Below, in pieces: positions 45,277-57,647 of a DNA stretch of 64,000 nt; the first letter of the stretch is position 1, and each line of letters opens with the position of its first letter. Both the position numbers and the translations under genes were made by a program. The stretch is taken from contig NC_050097.1 in assembly GCF_902167145.1 (NCBI RefSeq), positions 116,035,982 to 116,099,981 of the forward strand, given 5' to 3'. This DNA comes from Zea mays. Taxonomy: Eukaryota > Streptophyta > Magnoliopsida > Poales > Poaceae. The notes beneath the pieces are model-generated. The model was given only the letters and a program-made list of their open reading frames with translations. It did not search any database and was not told the origin of the DNA.

Positions 45277-47981
45277 TTAAGGGTAGAAGCGACGTAGCTG
45301 TTGGATGTTCCAAGCGTTGCTGTAGACCTCGCCTTGATCGTTGGCCAGCTTGTATGTTCCGGGCTTCAAAATCTTGGCGATGATGAACGACCCTTCCCAG
45401 GGAGGAGTAAGCTTGTGGCACCCTCGGGCGTCCTGTCGCAGCCGAAGTACCAAGTCTCCCACCTGGAAGCCTCGGGGCCGAACCATTCGGGCGTGGTAGC
45501 GTCGCAGAGACTGCTGATATCGTGCCAAGTGTAGTAAGGCCACGTCCCGAGCTTCTTCGAGCTGGTCCAGTGAGTCTTCTCGGCTGGTCTGGTTGCTTCG
45601 GTCGTCATACGCCTTTATCCTCGGGGAACCGTATTCTAAGTCTGTGGGTAAGATAGCCTTGGCCCCATAGACTAGAAAGAACGGCGAGAAACCAGTGGCT
45701 CGGGTCGGCGTCGTCCTTAGTCTCCAGACTACCGAGGGTAGCTCTTTCATCCACCGCTTGCCAAACTTGTTGAGGTCGTTGTAGATCCTCGGTTTAAGTC
45801 CATGCAAAATCATACCTTTGGCACGCTCCACCTGCCCATTCGTCATGGGGTGAGCTACGGCGGCCCAGTCCACACGGATGTGGTGGTCCTCGCAGAAGTC
45901 CAGGAACTTCTTCCCAGTGAACTGTGTGCCATTGTCGGTGATGATGGAGTTAGAGACCCCAAAGCGATGGATGATGTTCGTGAAGAACGCCACCGCCTGC
46001 TCAGACCTGATGCTGGTTAGAGGCCGGACCTTGATCCACTTGGAGAATTTGTCGATGGCGACCAGCAGGTGCGAGAAACCCCCGGGTGCCTTCTACAAGG
46101 GACCGACGAGGTCCAGACCCCACACAGCAAACGGCCAGGTGATGGGTATTGTCTGTAGGGCCTGAGCGGGCAGGTGCGTCTGTCTCGCGTAGAATTGACA
46201 CCCTTGGCAGGAGCGTACAATCCTAGTGGCGTCGGCCACCGCGGTTGGCCAGTAGAAGCCTGGTCGGAAGGCGTTCCCCATGAGGGCTCGAGGTGCTGCA
46301 TGGTGACCGCAAGCCCCCGAGTGTATTTCTTGCAATAGCTCCTGTCCTTCAGCGACGTATATGCATCGTTGGAAAATGCTTGAGGGGCTGCGGTGGTAGA
46401 GTTCCTTTTCATCACCCAATAAGACGAACGACTTGGCGCGTCGCGCCAATCGCCGAGCTTTGGCCTTGTCGAGGGGTAGCTCTCCTCGGAGGAGATATTC
46501 CAGGTACGGGGCCTGCCAGTTCGGGCTAGGCGTGACCCCATTCTGCTCTTCCTCGACGCGCAGTGCCTCACCCTCGGTGGCCGAGGATACCTCGGGCTCG
46601 GACGTGTCGTCGATCTTGACGGAGGGTTGATGTATGTCTCTGGAGAAGACGTCCGGGGGAACCGTTGTCCGCCCCGAGGCTATTTTAGCCAGCTCATCCG
46701 CAATCTCGTTGTACCGCCGAGCGATATGGTTGAGCTCAAGCTCGTAGAACTTGTCTTCCAGGCATCGAACTTCGTCGCAGTAGGCCTCCATCTTCCGGTC
46801 GTGGCAGTGGGAGTTCTTCATGACTTGGTCAATGACAAGCTGCGAGTCGCCACGAGCATCGAGGCGCCGAACCCCTAGCTCGATGGTGATGCGCAACCTG
46901 TTAACCAGAGCCTCGTACTCGGCCACATTGTTTGACGCCGGAAAATGGAGGCACAGCACGTAGCGGAGATGTTTCTCGAGGGGTGAGATGAAGAGCAGGA
47001 CAGCACCTGCTCCTGTTTTCATCAGCGACCCATCGAAGTACATGGTCCAAAGTTCCGGTTGGATCGAAGCTGTTGGCAGTTAGGTGTCGACCCATTCCGC
47101 TAGGAAATCCACCAAGACTTGGGATTTTATGGCCTTCCGAGGGACGAATGAGAGTGTTTCGCCCATGAGCTCCACTGCCCACTTTGCTATCCTACCCGAG
47201 GCCTCTCGGCACTGGATGATCTCCCCCAGGGGGAAGGATGACACCACAGTCACCGGATGAGACTCGAAGTAGTGTCGCAACTTTCGCCGTGTCAGAATTA
47301 CTGCATATAGTAGCTTCTGAATTTGCGGGTAGCGGATCTTGGTCTCGGATAGCACTTCACTGATGAAGTAGACCGGCCTCTGGACGAGCAGTGCATGCCC
47401 TTCTTCTTGTCTCTCGACTACGATCGCGGCGTTGACCACCTAAGTGGTTGCGGCTACGTAGATCAAGAGGGCTTCTCCCACAGTGGGGGGCACCAAGATG
47501 GGCACATTTGTAAGGAGTGCCTTTAAGTTTCCGAGGGCTTCCTTGGCCTCGGGGGTCCAAGTGAAGCGCTCGGTCTTCCTTAAGAGGCGGTACAGGGGTA
47601 ATGCTTTCTCGCCGAGGCGCGAGATGAAGCGGCTCAGAGCTGCAAGGCATCCCATGACCCTCTATACTCCTTTCAAATCTTTGATAGGCCCCATGTTGGT
47701 GATGGCTGCGATTTTCTCCGGGTTGGCCTCAATGCCTCGCTCGAAGACGATGAACCCCAGGAGCATGCCTCGGGGGACTCCGAAGACACACTTCTCGGGA
47801 TTGAGCTTCACGCCCTTCGCTCTCAGACACTTGAATGTCGTTTCAAGGTCAGAGAGGAGGTCAGGGGCTTTCCTCGTCTTGACAACGATGTCATCGACGT
47901 AAGCCTCGACCGTTCGGCCAATGTGCTCTCCGAACACGTGGTTCATGCACCTTTGGTATGTCGCACCTGCATTCCTCAAAC
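45277..47981 (-). pseudogene. pol: Huck-like pol, second part (RT end, RH, aRH, INT)
   Basis: The minus-strand frame begins inside RT right after the Tekay insertion: FGLRNAGATYQRCMNHVF, then AYVDDIVVKTR (catalytic YVDD) and CVFGVPRGMLLGFIV. It continues through a first RNase H (IYVAATT, PVYFISEVLSETKIRYPQIQK), a second RNase H (WTMYFDGSLMKTGAGAVL, NNVAEYEALV, GDSQLVIDQV, NEIADELAKIASG with its acidic residue kept), the integrase zinc finger, WGLDLVGPL, ITDNGTQF and NGQVERAKG (DDE residues all present), ending RRFYP and a stop at 45277. Stops: 47662-47664 (TAG), 47440-47442 (TAG), 47080-47082 (TAA), 46093-46095 (TAG). No frameshift is seen, so decay is by point mutation. Confidence 0.92.
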
Positions 47982-47986
47982 CAAAT

Positions 47987-50900
47987 TGTAACACCCCTGG
48001 TGTTACTGTAACTAAAACTTGAGCATGGCATCATAAGCATTGGCATTGCATATGTTTGACACACCTAGAGTGCATTCACTAGGCAAAAATTTCAAACAAG
48101 TTGTATTGTTTAATGTTTTGCAAATAGGACCCTGGATAGGAAGCTTTACCCTAAATAGGGATTAAAGGGGTAAAACTTAACCCAAGTTAAGAAAACCTAA
48201 AGACTTTAGGGTAAAAGTCATAAAATGACCCCAAAAATAAACTTGAATCACCTTTATACCCCTAAGATACCAGAAACCCTAATTGGAACCCTGGAAAACC
48301 CTAAAACTAAACCCTAGGGGCCTATGTGCAAAATTAGTCCACTTTTGGGCTAAAGTGCAAAAACCAAGCCAAATAAGTATTTTAAGTCATTTGGTTCACA
48401 AATATGTGGACTTGAAAGCCAAACCCTAAGTTTTGGACTCATTTGCAAAAAGGACCTCAATTTTAATTCCTATGCTAAGTCTGAAATCAGGGTTATAGGC
48501 CCAACTTTGGGGCTGTGTAGCTTTCAAAATAATGAGAATTCATATTAGGTGACCACAACAAGTTTGTAGCCCAATTATAGGAGAACAACTTTGTTTAAGG
48601 ATTCAAGCCATGTTCTTATAAGAAATGTGGAGAAAATCTCAACCCAAGTTGGACTGTCAGGCTGTTATGGTCTGAATTTTCAGACTGACAGTGACATTGG
48701 ATCATCTTTGGAAACAGTTTATGACTAATCTAGTAAGAATTTGCCCATGGCTGCTGTACCAAAGATGAAGATGGTATAATAGACAACAACTTTGCTGCAG
48801 AACCTCGGATAGGTTGCCATGGAAATTTGAGAGAAAATCAAGCTCAAACTATGGCTGTCAGGCGACTGAATCAAGTTTTAGCCATGGTACAGTGCTCTGT
48901 TGAAGATCAGACCGCCAGCGTCAAAAATCTCACCGCCGACGACCTCTTCGCCGGGATTCGTGCCGCGGGCGTGTGGAGTTCGCTCACCATGAAAAGATCT
49001 AGTCACGGATGTGTATGAACTACTGTGGCCTCGCTGTTCCCTGCCCCTCGCACCGGCGACGTGGTCGTATGGCCGTCATCGGAGTTGTCGTGCTTCACCA
49101 CGGTTGTGCCACGCTCCGAGCTTTTCACCACGTCGTCACTAGCCACACCAGCTCAGCGGTAACCGCCGTAGCTCCTCAACCGGTGATCACCGGAGGAAGC
49201 GCCACGGTGAAGGCCACCTATCCCTTGCTCCAGTATCCCTGTCCCCTCCGGCCGCCAGCACAACCTTGCGAAATTGGACACCACCGTCGATGGGATCTAT
49301 AAATTGAGCCTCCCCTTGGCTTCGCTATGTATTCCACCAGCTACTGCACCCACCTACATCCCAAACCCCCCACTAGAGAACACTAATTTCGGATTCTCCC
49401 CAAACCTGTTCGAATACACCGCGAAGAACACCTCGCCGCGGCCAGCGCAAATCAGGTCCGATACTATCATCCTCAGTCTTGTTATAACATTCTCATGTGC
49501 CCTTGATGCTCTCCAAACCATCCAATTGAACTAGACCGCCATGAATCGACGGGAACACATTCATCTGCCCGCAAGGTCCACGGTCACTGCGGCCAGAGCA
49601 AACCTAGTAGCCATTCGTGAAATTGAATGAGGGGAAATACTCGGGAGGGGTTCAATTCGGTGAAAGCCGCTCGAGAGCGCCAGTCTTTGCATAAATTGGC
49701 CTGTACACGAGCTCGCCGGAGCTCTGCACAACGTTGCTCGCCGTGAGGGACGTATTTGGGGAAGAAGCGAAGTTCTAGGGACCTCGACGTAAGGTGTCAG
49801 TGACTCTTAGATAGTCTGTAGAATGTTTTGCAGATTAGTTAAGATCTCGAGGGCTTTTCCGCAAGATCGCCAAGGCGTGGGCGCGCGCGCGTTTTGCCCT
49901 GGACCTGGGCCGTCTGGGCCAGAACCGGCCCAGCTCTATTTGATCCTTTTCTTTTTCTTTTTCCGAAAGACTTTGGAAATCTGTTAAAAATGGTAGAAAA
50001 ATGGTAAAATTATGAAATCAATTTTCCTAGGCTTGTTATTTTTCCTAGAATTTAATAAAAATAGTTTTGTGATTTTTAGTGGAAATAAGGAATTTTAGGG
50101 CATTTAAAATAGTTTAAGATAGTAGTTCTAGATTTTTAGAAAATAAATGGTAATCCCAAAATTACCCAAACTTTTTGTATAAGCTCTACACATTAATTAG
50201 AAGCCATAGGTAGAGTAGGGTTTGATTTGGACTTTGTTTGACACCTAAACCCAAAACCACCCCCTGCCTTATGAACTCCTTTACCGACTCCGGAAACCCT
50301 AAGTTCTCGGAGTTCCGTGAAGGAAAGTTGTATTCAAGACTTAGTCAATAAATTTTTATTATCTTTGCATCCTCATGAGCATCCCATGGCATCCATTCTT
50401 ATAAATATATATGGTGATGTTAGAACGTGAAGAAGAGATAGAAGTCACCGAAGACAGGACACCACCACCTTCGGATTCGCAAGCAGGCAACTGCTTCTAC
50501 TTCGATATTTGTGGATCCGAACCCGAATCACCTGTAAACGAAGGCAAGCCCCGGTGCATTTGCCACCTTCCTTGATGTTTTAAAAATCTTTCTCACTTGA
50601 TTGCTGCATTAGGTGATAGGAGTTGCTTGATAAAACCATTCCTGCATTACCTTCCTTGATCTTGATTACCCTCCTTGAAATCCTGTTTTTACAAAAAGGT
50701 TTTACTATGCTTAGCCTTGCTTTAGAAAACAAAATGTTTTGTTTTTACAAAATATGATATGGCAAAGGTGGGTGGGATGTTTTCGAAAATAAAACTTGAT
50801 GGTGAATCCATCATGGCCGTGATGGATTCAACATCGGAAAAGATGTACCTCTGCCAGGTACCAAGTTTTTGGGTTAAAAAGATTAAGCTGAGACCGGGCG

Positions 50901-52019
50901 GGTGACTTGCACGAGAAGAGAGTCTCGGTGTAGTGTCTCCGTCTGAGTCGATTAAGGACCTTGTCGATGTAGGCTTGATGATCGAGGACCCTTTAACTGG
51001 TCACATGCCTCGTCATGGGTAAGCCTTGCCTCGGGCAGACTAAGGACAGAATAAGATAACACGAAATGGGCGTGGAGCGGTGGCGAGAGTAGCGTGTACC
51101 CTCCATGGCAAGAGGCTGGACGGTGGTGTATCTGTGCTCTCGGTTTGCGTGAACCTGATCTGGTCTTAAGAACCCCGGTGGCGGGTTGACATATGCAAGG
51201 GTTAAGTGCTACATATGTCGTGTGATTGGAGATCCTCAGCTGAGTATAATCGATTCGGATCGCCGTACCTTCGGGTTATGAAGACTTGGTCACTGACCTA
51301 CACGTAGCATTCCACTAAAGATGATGGGTTTTTGTTAAGAAATTGGCTAGTGCAGGACCAGTGATTGAACTAGGGTAGAAAGAACTCTAGTTACAGGTAA
51401 CTCTACTTAACTTGACAAATAAAATTGGATTTTTAAGGATCCACTTTAGTAAGCATTTCTACAAAACAGAGTCTTTGATTATTGAAAAGCCTTACCTTGA
51501 CTCCCATATAACCAGCATACCCTTGAGAGTCTTTTCTTTAGTCGGGTAAGACTTGCTGAGTAATTCCAAACTCAGGGTTTATCCCTTCGTTGTTTTTAGG
51601 TGAGGAAGTAGCAGATTTCTGCTGCTTCTGTGCCAAGGTGGTTCCCAAAGAAGAAAAACAAGACTGAAGTGCGGGAGGACTCGGTCCTCCACATAGGTTC
51701 TTTTGCTTATAACTTATCGGGAGGAGTATGTGCCTCCCTTGGTTTGTATAATATTACTACTCAGCACTCGCCTTTTTAGTTCTAGTCTGTAATAAAATAA
51801 CTTAAGCTTGCTTTTAAAATAAATGTAAGTTATGTCATCGCTTCCGCATTTCTTTATCTCCGATGTTCTGTAATGTCTACAAGACGGGTGAAATGTTCCT
51901 GGTAAGTAAGGAAAGATACCGAACTTGTCAAGTGACTTAGGAACATCTACAGGGTGTCTGATGTTTGTTAGACAAGGACAACTGTAGGTGGGCCTAATTA
52001 CTTGGGAGGTTCCGTCACA
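47987..52019 (+). repeat. 5' LTR of Tekay-type element (4033 bp)
   Basis: Starts TGTAACACCCCTGG, ends TTCCGTCACA. The 5' third is AT-rich; 48850-49800 is GC-rich around the TATA box; the rest is a long AT-rich downstream part with short nonconserved ORFs. It is related over its 3' 1.5 kb to the inverted solo LTR at 16103. Confidence 0.95.
49298..49304 (+). promoter_or_regulatory. TATA box of Tekay 5' LTR
   Basis: TATAAAT in context GGGATCTATAAATTGAGCC. An RNA start near 49330 would give a U3 of about 1.34 kb and leave about 2.7 kb of LTR in the leader. The same box is at 58960-58966 in the 3' LTR. Confidence 0.7.
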
Positions 52020-52021
52020 GC

Positions 52022-52033
52022 TGGTATCGGAGC
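52022..52033 (+). other. Primer-binding site (initiator tRNA-Met type)
   Basis: TGGTATCGGAGC, two bases after the LTR end, matches the plant initiator-Met site TGGTATCAGAGC with one mismatch. Confidence 0.85.
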
Positions 52034-52256
52034 GTAGCCCTTCTTTGCAGATATTATGAGGCATCTTCAAAAGGATTTTCAAAAGTCTTACCTAAAAACT
52101 CTTTTCTCTTCTTACCTAAGTATTCTGAAGAGTCTATCTTAAAGACCAGATAGGAAGAGTGTAATGTATAGAAGGTTGAATCGACTAAGGTTGATTCTGT
52201 ACTTACACATGCATCATGCTAAGAATTATGCTAATAACATTTTCCCCCTTAAAAAG

Positions 52257-52841
52257 ATGCCGCCACGCACAAGGCTAACGGCACGCAAGTCAACGGGACC
52301 GATTGGAGTGCCTCGGCATCAACTGGCTCCCCGACATGAAAGCAGTAGCAGTGGAAGTAATCACCCCATCGGAGATCTTGAAGCTCGAGTGAGTCGACTT
52401 CAAGCGGCGCTTCAACACAGGACCGATGCTTGGGTCGCCGACGGAGATAGAATCAATGAACTAAGAAGGGACATCCGTCACCTGCAGGATCAGCTTGCTG
52501 ATCGAGACTTAGCACTTGACTGGGCAGTACAGTCTCGTTTGCTAGCATGCGCTAAGGAAGCAAGGGCTCAGGCCCGAATTAAAGAACTTAGCTCAACTGT
52601 CGACAACCTGCAGGTCTACTGCAATACGTTGCATGAGGAAGTCCATGTGCTATACTCACAATTACACCCTAGTGTGCCTGCACACCCTGCTGAGGCAGAA
52701 GCCGGACCCTCTCACGTTGCGGGACGCGCGCTGGGTGGGGAGTTAGACCTTTTTGAGCCCCCTCCTTCTTTGAGGTTGGTTGACGTCTGGACTCCCACAC
52801 CTGACGATGAGGCCGCCAAGAGTAATGGAAAGCAGGATTAA
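52257..52841 (+). CDS. Upstream ORF with histone H3 tail-like N-terminus and coiled coil
   Basis: The ORF encodes 194 residues. The ATG at 52257 is chosen because the protein sense begins there (MPPRTRLTARKSTG); the frame is open 31 codons further 5' with unlikely text. Residues 4-24 align with histone H3 residues 2-21: RT..TARKSTG and then PR.QLA, 14 identities with one inserted residue, including the equivalent of Lys9-Ser10. Residues 40-136 form a heptad-rich, charged coiled coil (LEARVSRLQAAL, INELRRDIRHLQDQLADRD, RIKELSSTVDNLQ). The C-terminus is Pro/Glu-rich and acidic. No Gag, zinc knuckle or enzyme motif. It precedes Gag-Pol by 183 bp in another frame, on the same presumptive RNA. I do not recognise a named family; a role in chromatin targeting or mark mimicry is inference. 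Confidence 0.8.
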   Translation: MPPRTRLTARKSTGPIGVPRHQLAPRHESSSSGSNHPIGDLEARVSRLQAALQHRTDAWVADGDRINELRRDIRHLQDQLADRDLALDWAVQSRLLACAKEARAQARIKELSSTVDNLQVYCNTLHEEVHVLYSQLHPSVPAHPAEAEAGPSHVAGRALGGELDLFEPPPSLRLVDVWTPTPDDEAAKSNGKQD

Positions 52842-53024
52842 TGGTGTAATAGAAGTAGAGTAGTGTATTGTAGGGTGTATTGTTGTATAATAGGTTGAAC
52901 TTTTGTATAATGGGTAATGTATCCTGTTATGTAATATCGAGTCTGTATCATTACTTTTTATAGTAATGTAAAATGGAAGGTTTCTCTGGCACATTATGTT
53001 TACTTCAAATGTTTTTTGCCACAG
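52842..53024 (+). other. Intercistronic region with a splice-acceptor-like end
   Basis: The 183 bp between the upstream ORF and Gag are T-rich and end with TTTTTTGCCACAG immediately before the Gag ATG, an excellent plant 3' splice-site context. If used, a spliced RNA could start Gag-Pol at its first codon without translating the upstream ORF. No donor was assigned. Confidence 0.45.
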
Positions 53025-56000
53025 ATGCCGACCAGGACTCGAGGACAGGACGCAGCCGGAACTTCTGGGGGAAGGGATGTTACCCCAAACCCACCTCCGG
53101 TTCCTCCCACGTTAGCCGAGGCGATTGCCGCCTTGGTGAATGCCACCGCAGACAATACCCGCTTCCTTAGGGAAATGGCGGGTCAACAGCAATTCCAGCA
53201 GCAGGCAGGAAGGGGTTATCCGCAAGGCCCCCGTGAAACTACTTATTTGGATTTCTCGGAAACCCGTCCACCCCTATTCGTCAAAGCTGAAGATCCCCTA
53301 GAAGCTGATGAGTGGATACGAGTTATTGAACAAAAGTTTGGTCTTCTCCGTTGCTCAGAGACGCAGAAGCCGTTGTTCGCAGCACAACAACTACGTGGTC
53401 CTGCCAGTACCTGGTGGGGAAATTTTGTGGCTATTCAACCTGTCAACCATCAAGTTACCTGGGAAGAGTTTAAAGCAGCCTTCCGTGAGCACTACATACC
53501 CGAAGGAGTGCTGCATATAAAACAGGAGGAATTTATGAAGTTAAAACAAGGAGGAGATACTATCAATCAGTATCTCAACAAGTTTAATCACCTGTCGCAG
53601 TATGCCATTGACCAGGTGAATACTGATTTAAAGAAGAAGAACTGTTTTATGCGGGGTTTAAATGATTGGCTACAGAGAAAGATGGCCACATGCATAGATC
53701 TCACGTATGGAAAGGCTGTCAGCACAGCCTTATCTGTTGAAGCAAAATACGCAAGTTCTGGGAAGAATAAGGGATTTGGTGGTGAGAGGCCTAATCAGGG
53801 CCAGGCGAAGAAGCAACGGTTTGTGATCCGGCCTGCAAGCCAAAATCGCACTTTTTCTCGTCCACCCTCATTCCCCTTCAAACAGCCAATCATTATTCGC
53901 CCCAACAATACCCCCACTACCCCAAATCAGCCGGGTGCCCCAGGCACTCGATTCCCTGCCTTGCCTAGTTCTTCAACTGGGTGTTTTAATTGCGGCAAGT
54001 CGGGACATTTCATCAAAGACTGCCCATATCCTAAGCAAAATCAATCAAATGCTCCGCAAGGATCTGGGAGATCAGCTCAGCCCAAAGGAAATACTGTGGG
54101 GAAAAATACAAAGAAGACGGGGCGTGTATATTACACCCAAGTGGCCACTACACCGGAAGGAGAGCCGGTGATGATGGGTACGTTTCCCGTGGCCAGTCAC
54201 CCTGCAATTATTCTTTTTGATTCTGGTGCTTCGCATACATTCATTAGCAAGAAATTTGTGGAGCAACATCATATTGCATGCCATGAATCAAAAGAGGGAT
54301 TTAAAATTCATTCACCTGGGGGACACATTTTTACTAGAGAAGTGGCCTATGAAGTGCCAGTAACAATGGCCGGACGGAACTTTCCTGCTAACATGATTGT
54401 TCTAAAAGGCCAGGATATAGATGTAATTTTGGGTATGAATTGGCTAACCCAACACAAGGCAATTCTCAACACTGAACTCAGAACCGTCAAGTTGAGCTAT
54501 AATCAAGAAGAGATTCTTTTGTCTCTCCCCGTAACCAATCCAGCCAAAGCTTCTGGTAGAGTATATGAAGCCATTGTACCGGAGATTGAGAACATTCCGG
54601 TAGTATGTGAGTTTCCAGATGTATTTCCGGAAGATTTGCCTGGACTGCCCCCTGAAAGAGATGTAGAATTCGTAATTGAGCTAAAGCCCGGTACGGCTCC
54701 CATCTCCCGAAGATCGTACCGTATGCCCCCTAATGAGTTGGCGGAATTGAAGATTCAATTACAAGATCTACTGAATAAGGGATTCATCCGGCCAAGCTCG
54801 TCCCCATGGGGTTGCCCCGCCATTTTTGTTAAGAAGAAGGATCAAACCTTGCGAATGTGCGTGGATTATCGACCCCTGAATGAGGTCACTATTAAGAATA
54901 AGTACCCTCTTCCAAGGATCGACATCTTATTTGATCAACTGACTGGGGCGAGGGTATTTTCCAAAATTGATCTCAGGTCGGGCTATCATCAAATCCGTAT
55001 TCGGCCCGAGGATATACCGAAGACCGTGTTTACTACGCGGTATGGATTGTTTGAATACCTGGTAATGTCTTTCGGGCTCACAAATGCTCCTGCCCACTTT
55101 ACCTATTTGATGAACTCGGTGTTCATGCCCGAGTTAGACAAGTTCGTGGTAGTCTTCATCGACGATATCTTGATATATTCTAAGAATGAAGAGGACCATG
55201 CTCAGCATTTACGGATTGTATTGACGCGCCTGAGGGAACATCAGCTATATGCCAAGTTCAGCAAGTGCGCGTTCTGGCTGGAGGAAATTCAATTTTTGGG
55301 GCACGTGTTATCGGCTAAAGGAATTGCGGTAGATCCTAGCAAGGTCAAAGATATTCTGGAGTGGAAACCCCCAACCACTGTTCACCAAGTCCGGAGTTTT
55401 CTTGGACTAGCTGGGTATTATCGCAGATTCATACCAGATTTTTCTAAGCTTGTGAAGCCAATCACAAGTTTATTGAAGAATGACAGTAAGTTCAATTGGT
55501 CTTCTAAGTGTAATGAAGCCTTTGAGCAATTGAAGACACTATTGACCACTGCTCCGGTATTGGCTCAACCGGACATCACTAAGCCTTTTGATGTATATTG
55601 TGATGCATCTGGCAGTGGGCTCGGCTGTGTACTGATACAAGAGGGCCGAGTAATTGCGTATGCTTCAAGGCAATTGCGCCGACATGAGGAGCATTACCCA
55701 ACTCATGATCTGGAGCTAGCTGCTGTGGTTCATGCCCTGAAGATTTGGCGTCACTATCTGCTGGGAAATATCTGTCACATATATACAGATCATAAAAGTT
55801 TGAAGTACATTTTCACCCAGTCAGAATTGAATATGAGGCAAAGACGATGGCTTGAGCTTATTAAAGACTATGAACTAGAGATCCATTATCACCCAGGCAA
55901 AGCCAATGTGGTGGCAGATGCACTGAGTCGTAAGACTTCCTGTCACTGTCTTATGGTGAAGACCTTCGAGAACACTTTATGTCAAGAGATGGAAAAGCTA

Positions 56001-57494
56001 AACCTGGGGATAATCCAACAAGGGACTCTGAATCAGCTAAAGCTTGAGTCAATCATTTTGCAAAGGATAATTGATGCTCAAAAAGATAATCTGGGTATGA
56101 AGCACATACGAGAGAAGATAAGGGCTGGAGTAGCCAAATGTTTCAAGGAAGACAATCAAGGTGTAATATGGTTTAAAAACCGCATAGTAGTGCCAAAGAA
56201 CGAAGAACTCCGCCAGCAAATTCTTGATGAAGCACATCTTAGTCGTTATTCTATTCATCCCGGAAGCACTAAGATGTACCAAGACTTAAAGCAACATTAC
56301 TGGTGGACAAAAATGAAGATCGAAATTGCACGCTATGTGGCTAAGTGTGACACTTGCAGACGTGTCAAGGCCATACACATGAAAACTGCTGGTCCATTAC
56401 AGTCGCTACCAATACCAACATGGAAATGGGAAGACATCAGTATGGACTTTATTGTGGGATTGCCCAGGACCGCAAAAGGATATGACTCTATTTGGGTGAT
56501 TGTTGATCGGCTTACCAAGATTGCTCACTTTCTACCAGTCAAGACATATTATCCGGTACTTACCTATGCGGAGTTATACATTGCCCGTATTCTCAGTCTG
56601 CATGGTGTTCCGAAGACCATTGTGTCGGATCGTGGACCACAATTTGTATCCAAATTCTGGGAAGAACTTCATAAATCCCTAGGTACTAAGTTACTCCACA
56701 GTTCGGCCTATCATCCTCAAACCAGTGGACAGACTGAGAGAGTGAACCAAATACTTGAAGATATGCTGCGGGCATGTGTTCTGGACTTCTCACCGAAATG
56801 GGATGAATGTTTGCCTTTGGTGGAGTTTTCATATAATAATAGCTATCAAGAAAGTATCAAGATGGCACCCTTTGAAGCTTTATATGGACGTCGATGTCGT
56901 ACTCCGCTAAATTGGTCTGAACCTGGTGAAAGGTGCTTCTTTAGACCTGATATGGTGAAAGAGGCCGAGGATAAGGTTCAGAAAATTATTCATAATATGA
57001 AGAAGGCACAAGCTCGTCAGAAGAGTTATGCAGACACACGGCGAATGCCCTTATATTTCCTGGAAGGAGACTATGTTTACCTGAAAGTCTCACCAATGAA
57101 AGGAATATCGCGTTTTGGGGTTAAAGGGAAGCTTGCACCCAGGTACATTGGTCCATTCCTGGTACTTGAGCAATGTGGACCAGTGGCATACCGACTTCAA
57201 CTACCCGAAACCTTGTCTGCTGTGCACAATGTGTTCCATGTGTCACAATTGAAGAAGTGTCTTCGGGTTCCCGATCGAACCATTGATGTAACAGATGTTG
57301 TCCTTGAACCAGACTTGACATACTCTGAGCACCCTATACGAGTCTTGGATCAAAAGGACAGGGTTACCCGGAGAAACACTCTCAAGTTTTATAAGATACA
57401 GTGGAACCAGCATTCTGAAGATGAAGCTACTTGGGAAACTCAAGACTTCTTGAATAAGAATTTCCCAAGCTTTCTAGCCTCATGTAATTTGTAA
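53025..57494 (+). CDS. gag-pol: Gag-Pol polyprotein of Tekay-type chromovirus
   Basis: 1489 residues without stop or frameshift; the ATG at 53025 starts MPTRTRGQD. Order: Gag capsid region (about 90-200, [26 protein letters not shown]); CCHC zinc knuckle [15 protein letters not shown] (about 320); protease [10 protein letters not shown] (Asp 399); RT with [23 protein letters not shown] and FIDDILIYS (Asp pair 713-714); RNase [12 protein letters not shown] (Asp 860) with [10 protein letters not shown]; integrase zinc finger ([10 protein letters not shown]) and catalytic D1141, D1202 and E1238 (D-35-E); GPY/F-type segment ([18 protein letters not shown]); a chromodomain-like end ([23 protein letters not shown]..., EATWE). 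The complete enzyme set is present, so the element could be autonomous. Gag and Pol are fused in one frame, as usual in Tekay-type elements. Confidence 0.97.
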   Translation: MPTRTRGQDAAGTSGGRDVTPNPPPVPPTLAEAIAALVNATADNTRFLREMAGQQQFQQQAGRGYPQGPRETTYLDFSETRPPLFVKAEDPLEADEWIRVIEQKFGLLRCSETQKPLFAAQQLRGPASTWWGNFVAIQPVNHQVTWEEFKAAFREHYIPEGVLHIKQEEFMKLKQGGDTINQYLNKFNHLSQYAIDQVNTDLKKKNCFMRGLNDWLQRKMATCIDLTYGKAVSTALSVEAKYASSGKNKGFGGERPNQGQAKKQRFVIRPASQNRTFSRPPSFPFKQPIIIRPNNTPTTPNQPGAPGTRFPALPSSSTGCFNCGKSGHFIKDCPYPKQNQSNAPQGSGRSAQPKGNTVGKNTKKTGRVYYTQVATTPEGEPVMMGTFPVASHPAIILFDSGASHTFISKKFVEQHHIACHESKEGFKIHSPGGHIFTREVAYEVPVTMAGRNFPANMIVLKGQDIDVILGMNWLTQHKAILNTELRTVKLSYNQEEILLSLPVTNPAKASGRVYEAIVPEIENIPVVCEFPDVFPEDLPGLPPERDVEFVIELKPGTAPISRRSYRMPPNELAELKIQLQDLLNKGFIRPSSSPWGCPAIFVKKKDQTLRMCVDYRPLNEVTIKNKYPLPRIDILFDQLTGARVFSKIDLRSGYHQIRIRPEDIPKTVFTTRYGLFEYLVMSFGLTNAPAHFTYLMNSVFMPELDKFVVVFIDDILIYSKNEEDHAQHLRIVLTRLREHQLYAKFSKCAFWLEEIQFLGHVLSAKGIAVDPSKVKDILEWKPPTTVHQVRSFLGLAGYYRRFIPDFSKLVKPITSLLKNDSKFNWSSKCNEAFEQLKTLLTTAPVLAQPDITKPFDVYCDASGSGLGCVLIQEGRVIAYASRQLRRHEEHYPTHDLELAAVVHALKIWRHYLLGNICHIYTDHKSLKYIFTQSELNMRQRRWLELIKDYELEIHYHPGKANVVADALSRKTSCHCLMVKTFENTLCQEMEKLNLGIIQQGTLNQLKLESIILQRIIDAQKDNLGMKHIREKIRAGVAKCFKEDNQGVIWFKNRIVVPKNEELRQQILDEAHLSRYSIHPGSTKMYQDLKQHYWWTKMKIEIARYVAKCDTCRRVKAIHMKTAGPLQSLPIPTWKWEDISMDFIVGLPRTAKGYDSIWVIVDRLTKIAHFLPVKTYYPVLTYAELYIARILSLHGVPKTIVSDRGPQFVSKFWEELHKSLGTKLLHSSAYHPQTSGQTERVNQILEDMLRACVLDFSPKWDECLPLVEFSYNNSYQESIKMAPFEALYGRRCRTPLNWSEPGERCFFRPDMVKEAEDKVQKIIHNMKKAQARQKSYADTRRMPLYFLEGDYVYLKVSPMKGISRFGVKGKLAPRYIGPFLVLEQCGPVAYRLQLPETLSAVHNVFHVSQLKKCLRVPDRTIDVTDVVLEPDLTYSEHPIRVLDQKDRVTRRNTLKFYKIQWNQHSEDEATWETQDFLNKNFPSFLASCNL

Positions 57495-57636
57495 AATGTA
57501 TCTAGTTATTGTAATAAAGGAGTGAACCCCCACACCACCCCTGCCTTGTACCAGAATTAAGGAAATAAAAGTATTTCGCGTTTCCTTTTCCATTACTTAC
57601 CCTAGGACTTTTAATCTCGGGACGAGATTCTTTTAT
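57495..57636 (+). other. 3' untranslated spacer of Tekay element
   Basis: 142 bp between the Gag-Pol stop and the polypurine tract. It contains gggacgagattctttt, a phrase that commonly precedes the tract in plant chromoviruses. No ORF. Confidence 0.6.
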
Positions 57637-57647
57637 GGGGGGAAGGA
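57637..57647 (+). other. Polypurine tract of Tekay element
   Basis: GGGGGGAAGGA directly abuts the 3' LTR start TGTAACACCC. Confidence 0.9.

Noticed and set aside
48827..49534. Three short ORFs repeated almost identically at 58489-59196
   Set aside because: The repetition is simply the two LTRs of one element. No protein similarity is recognised, and substitutions between copies do not favour silent positions by eye.
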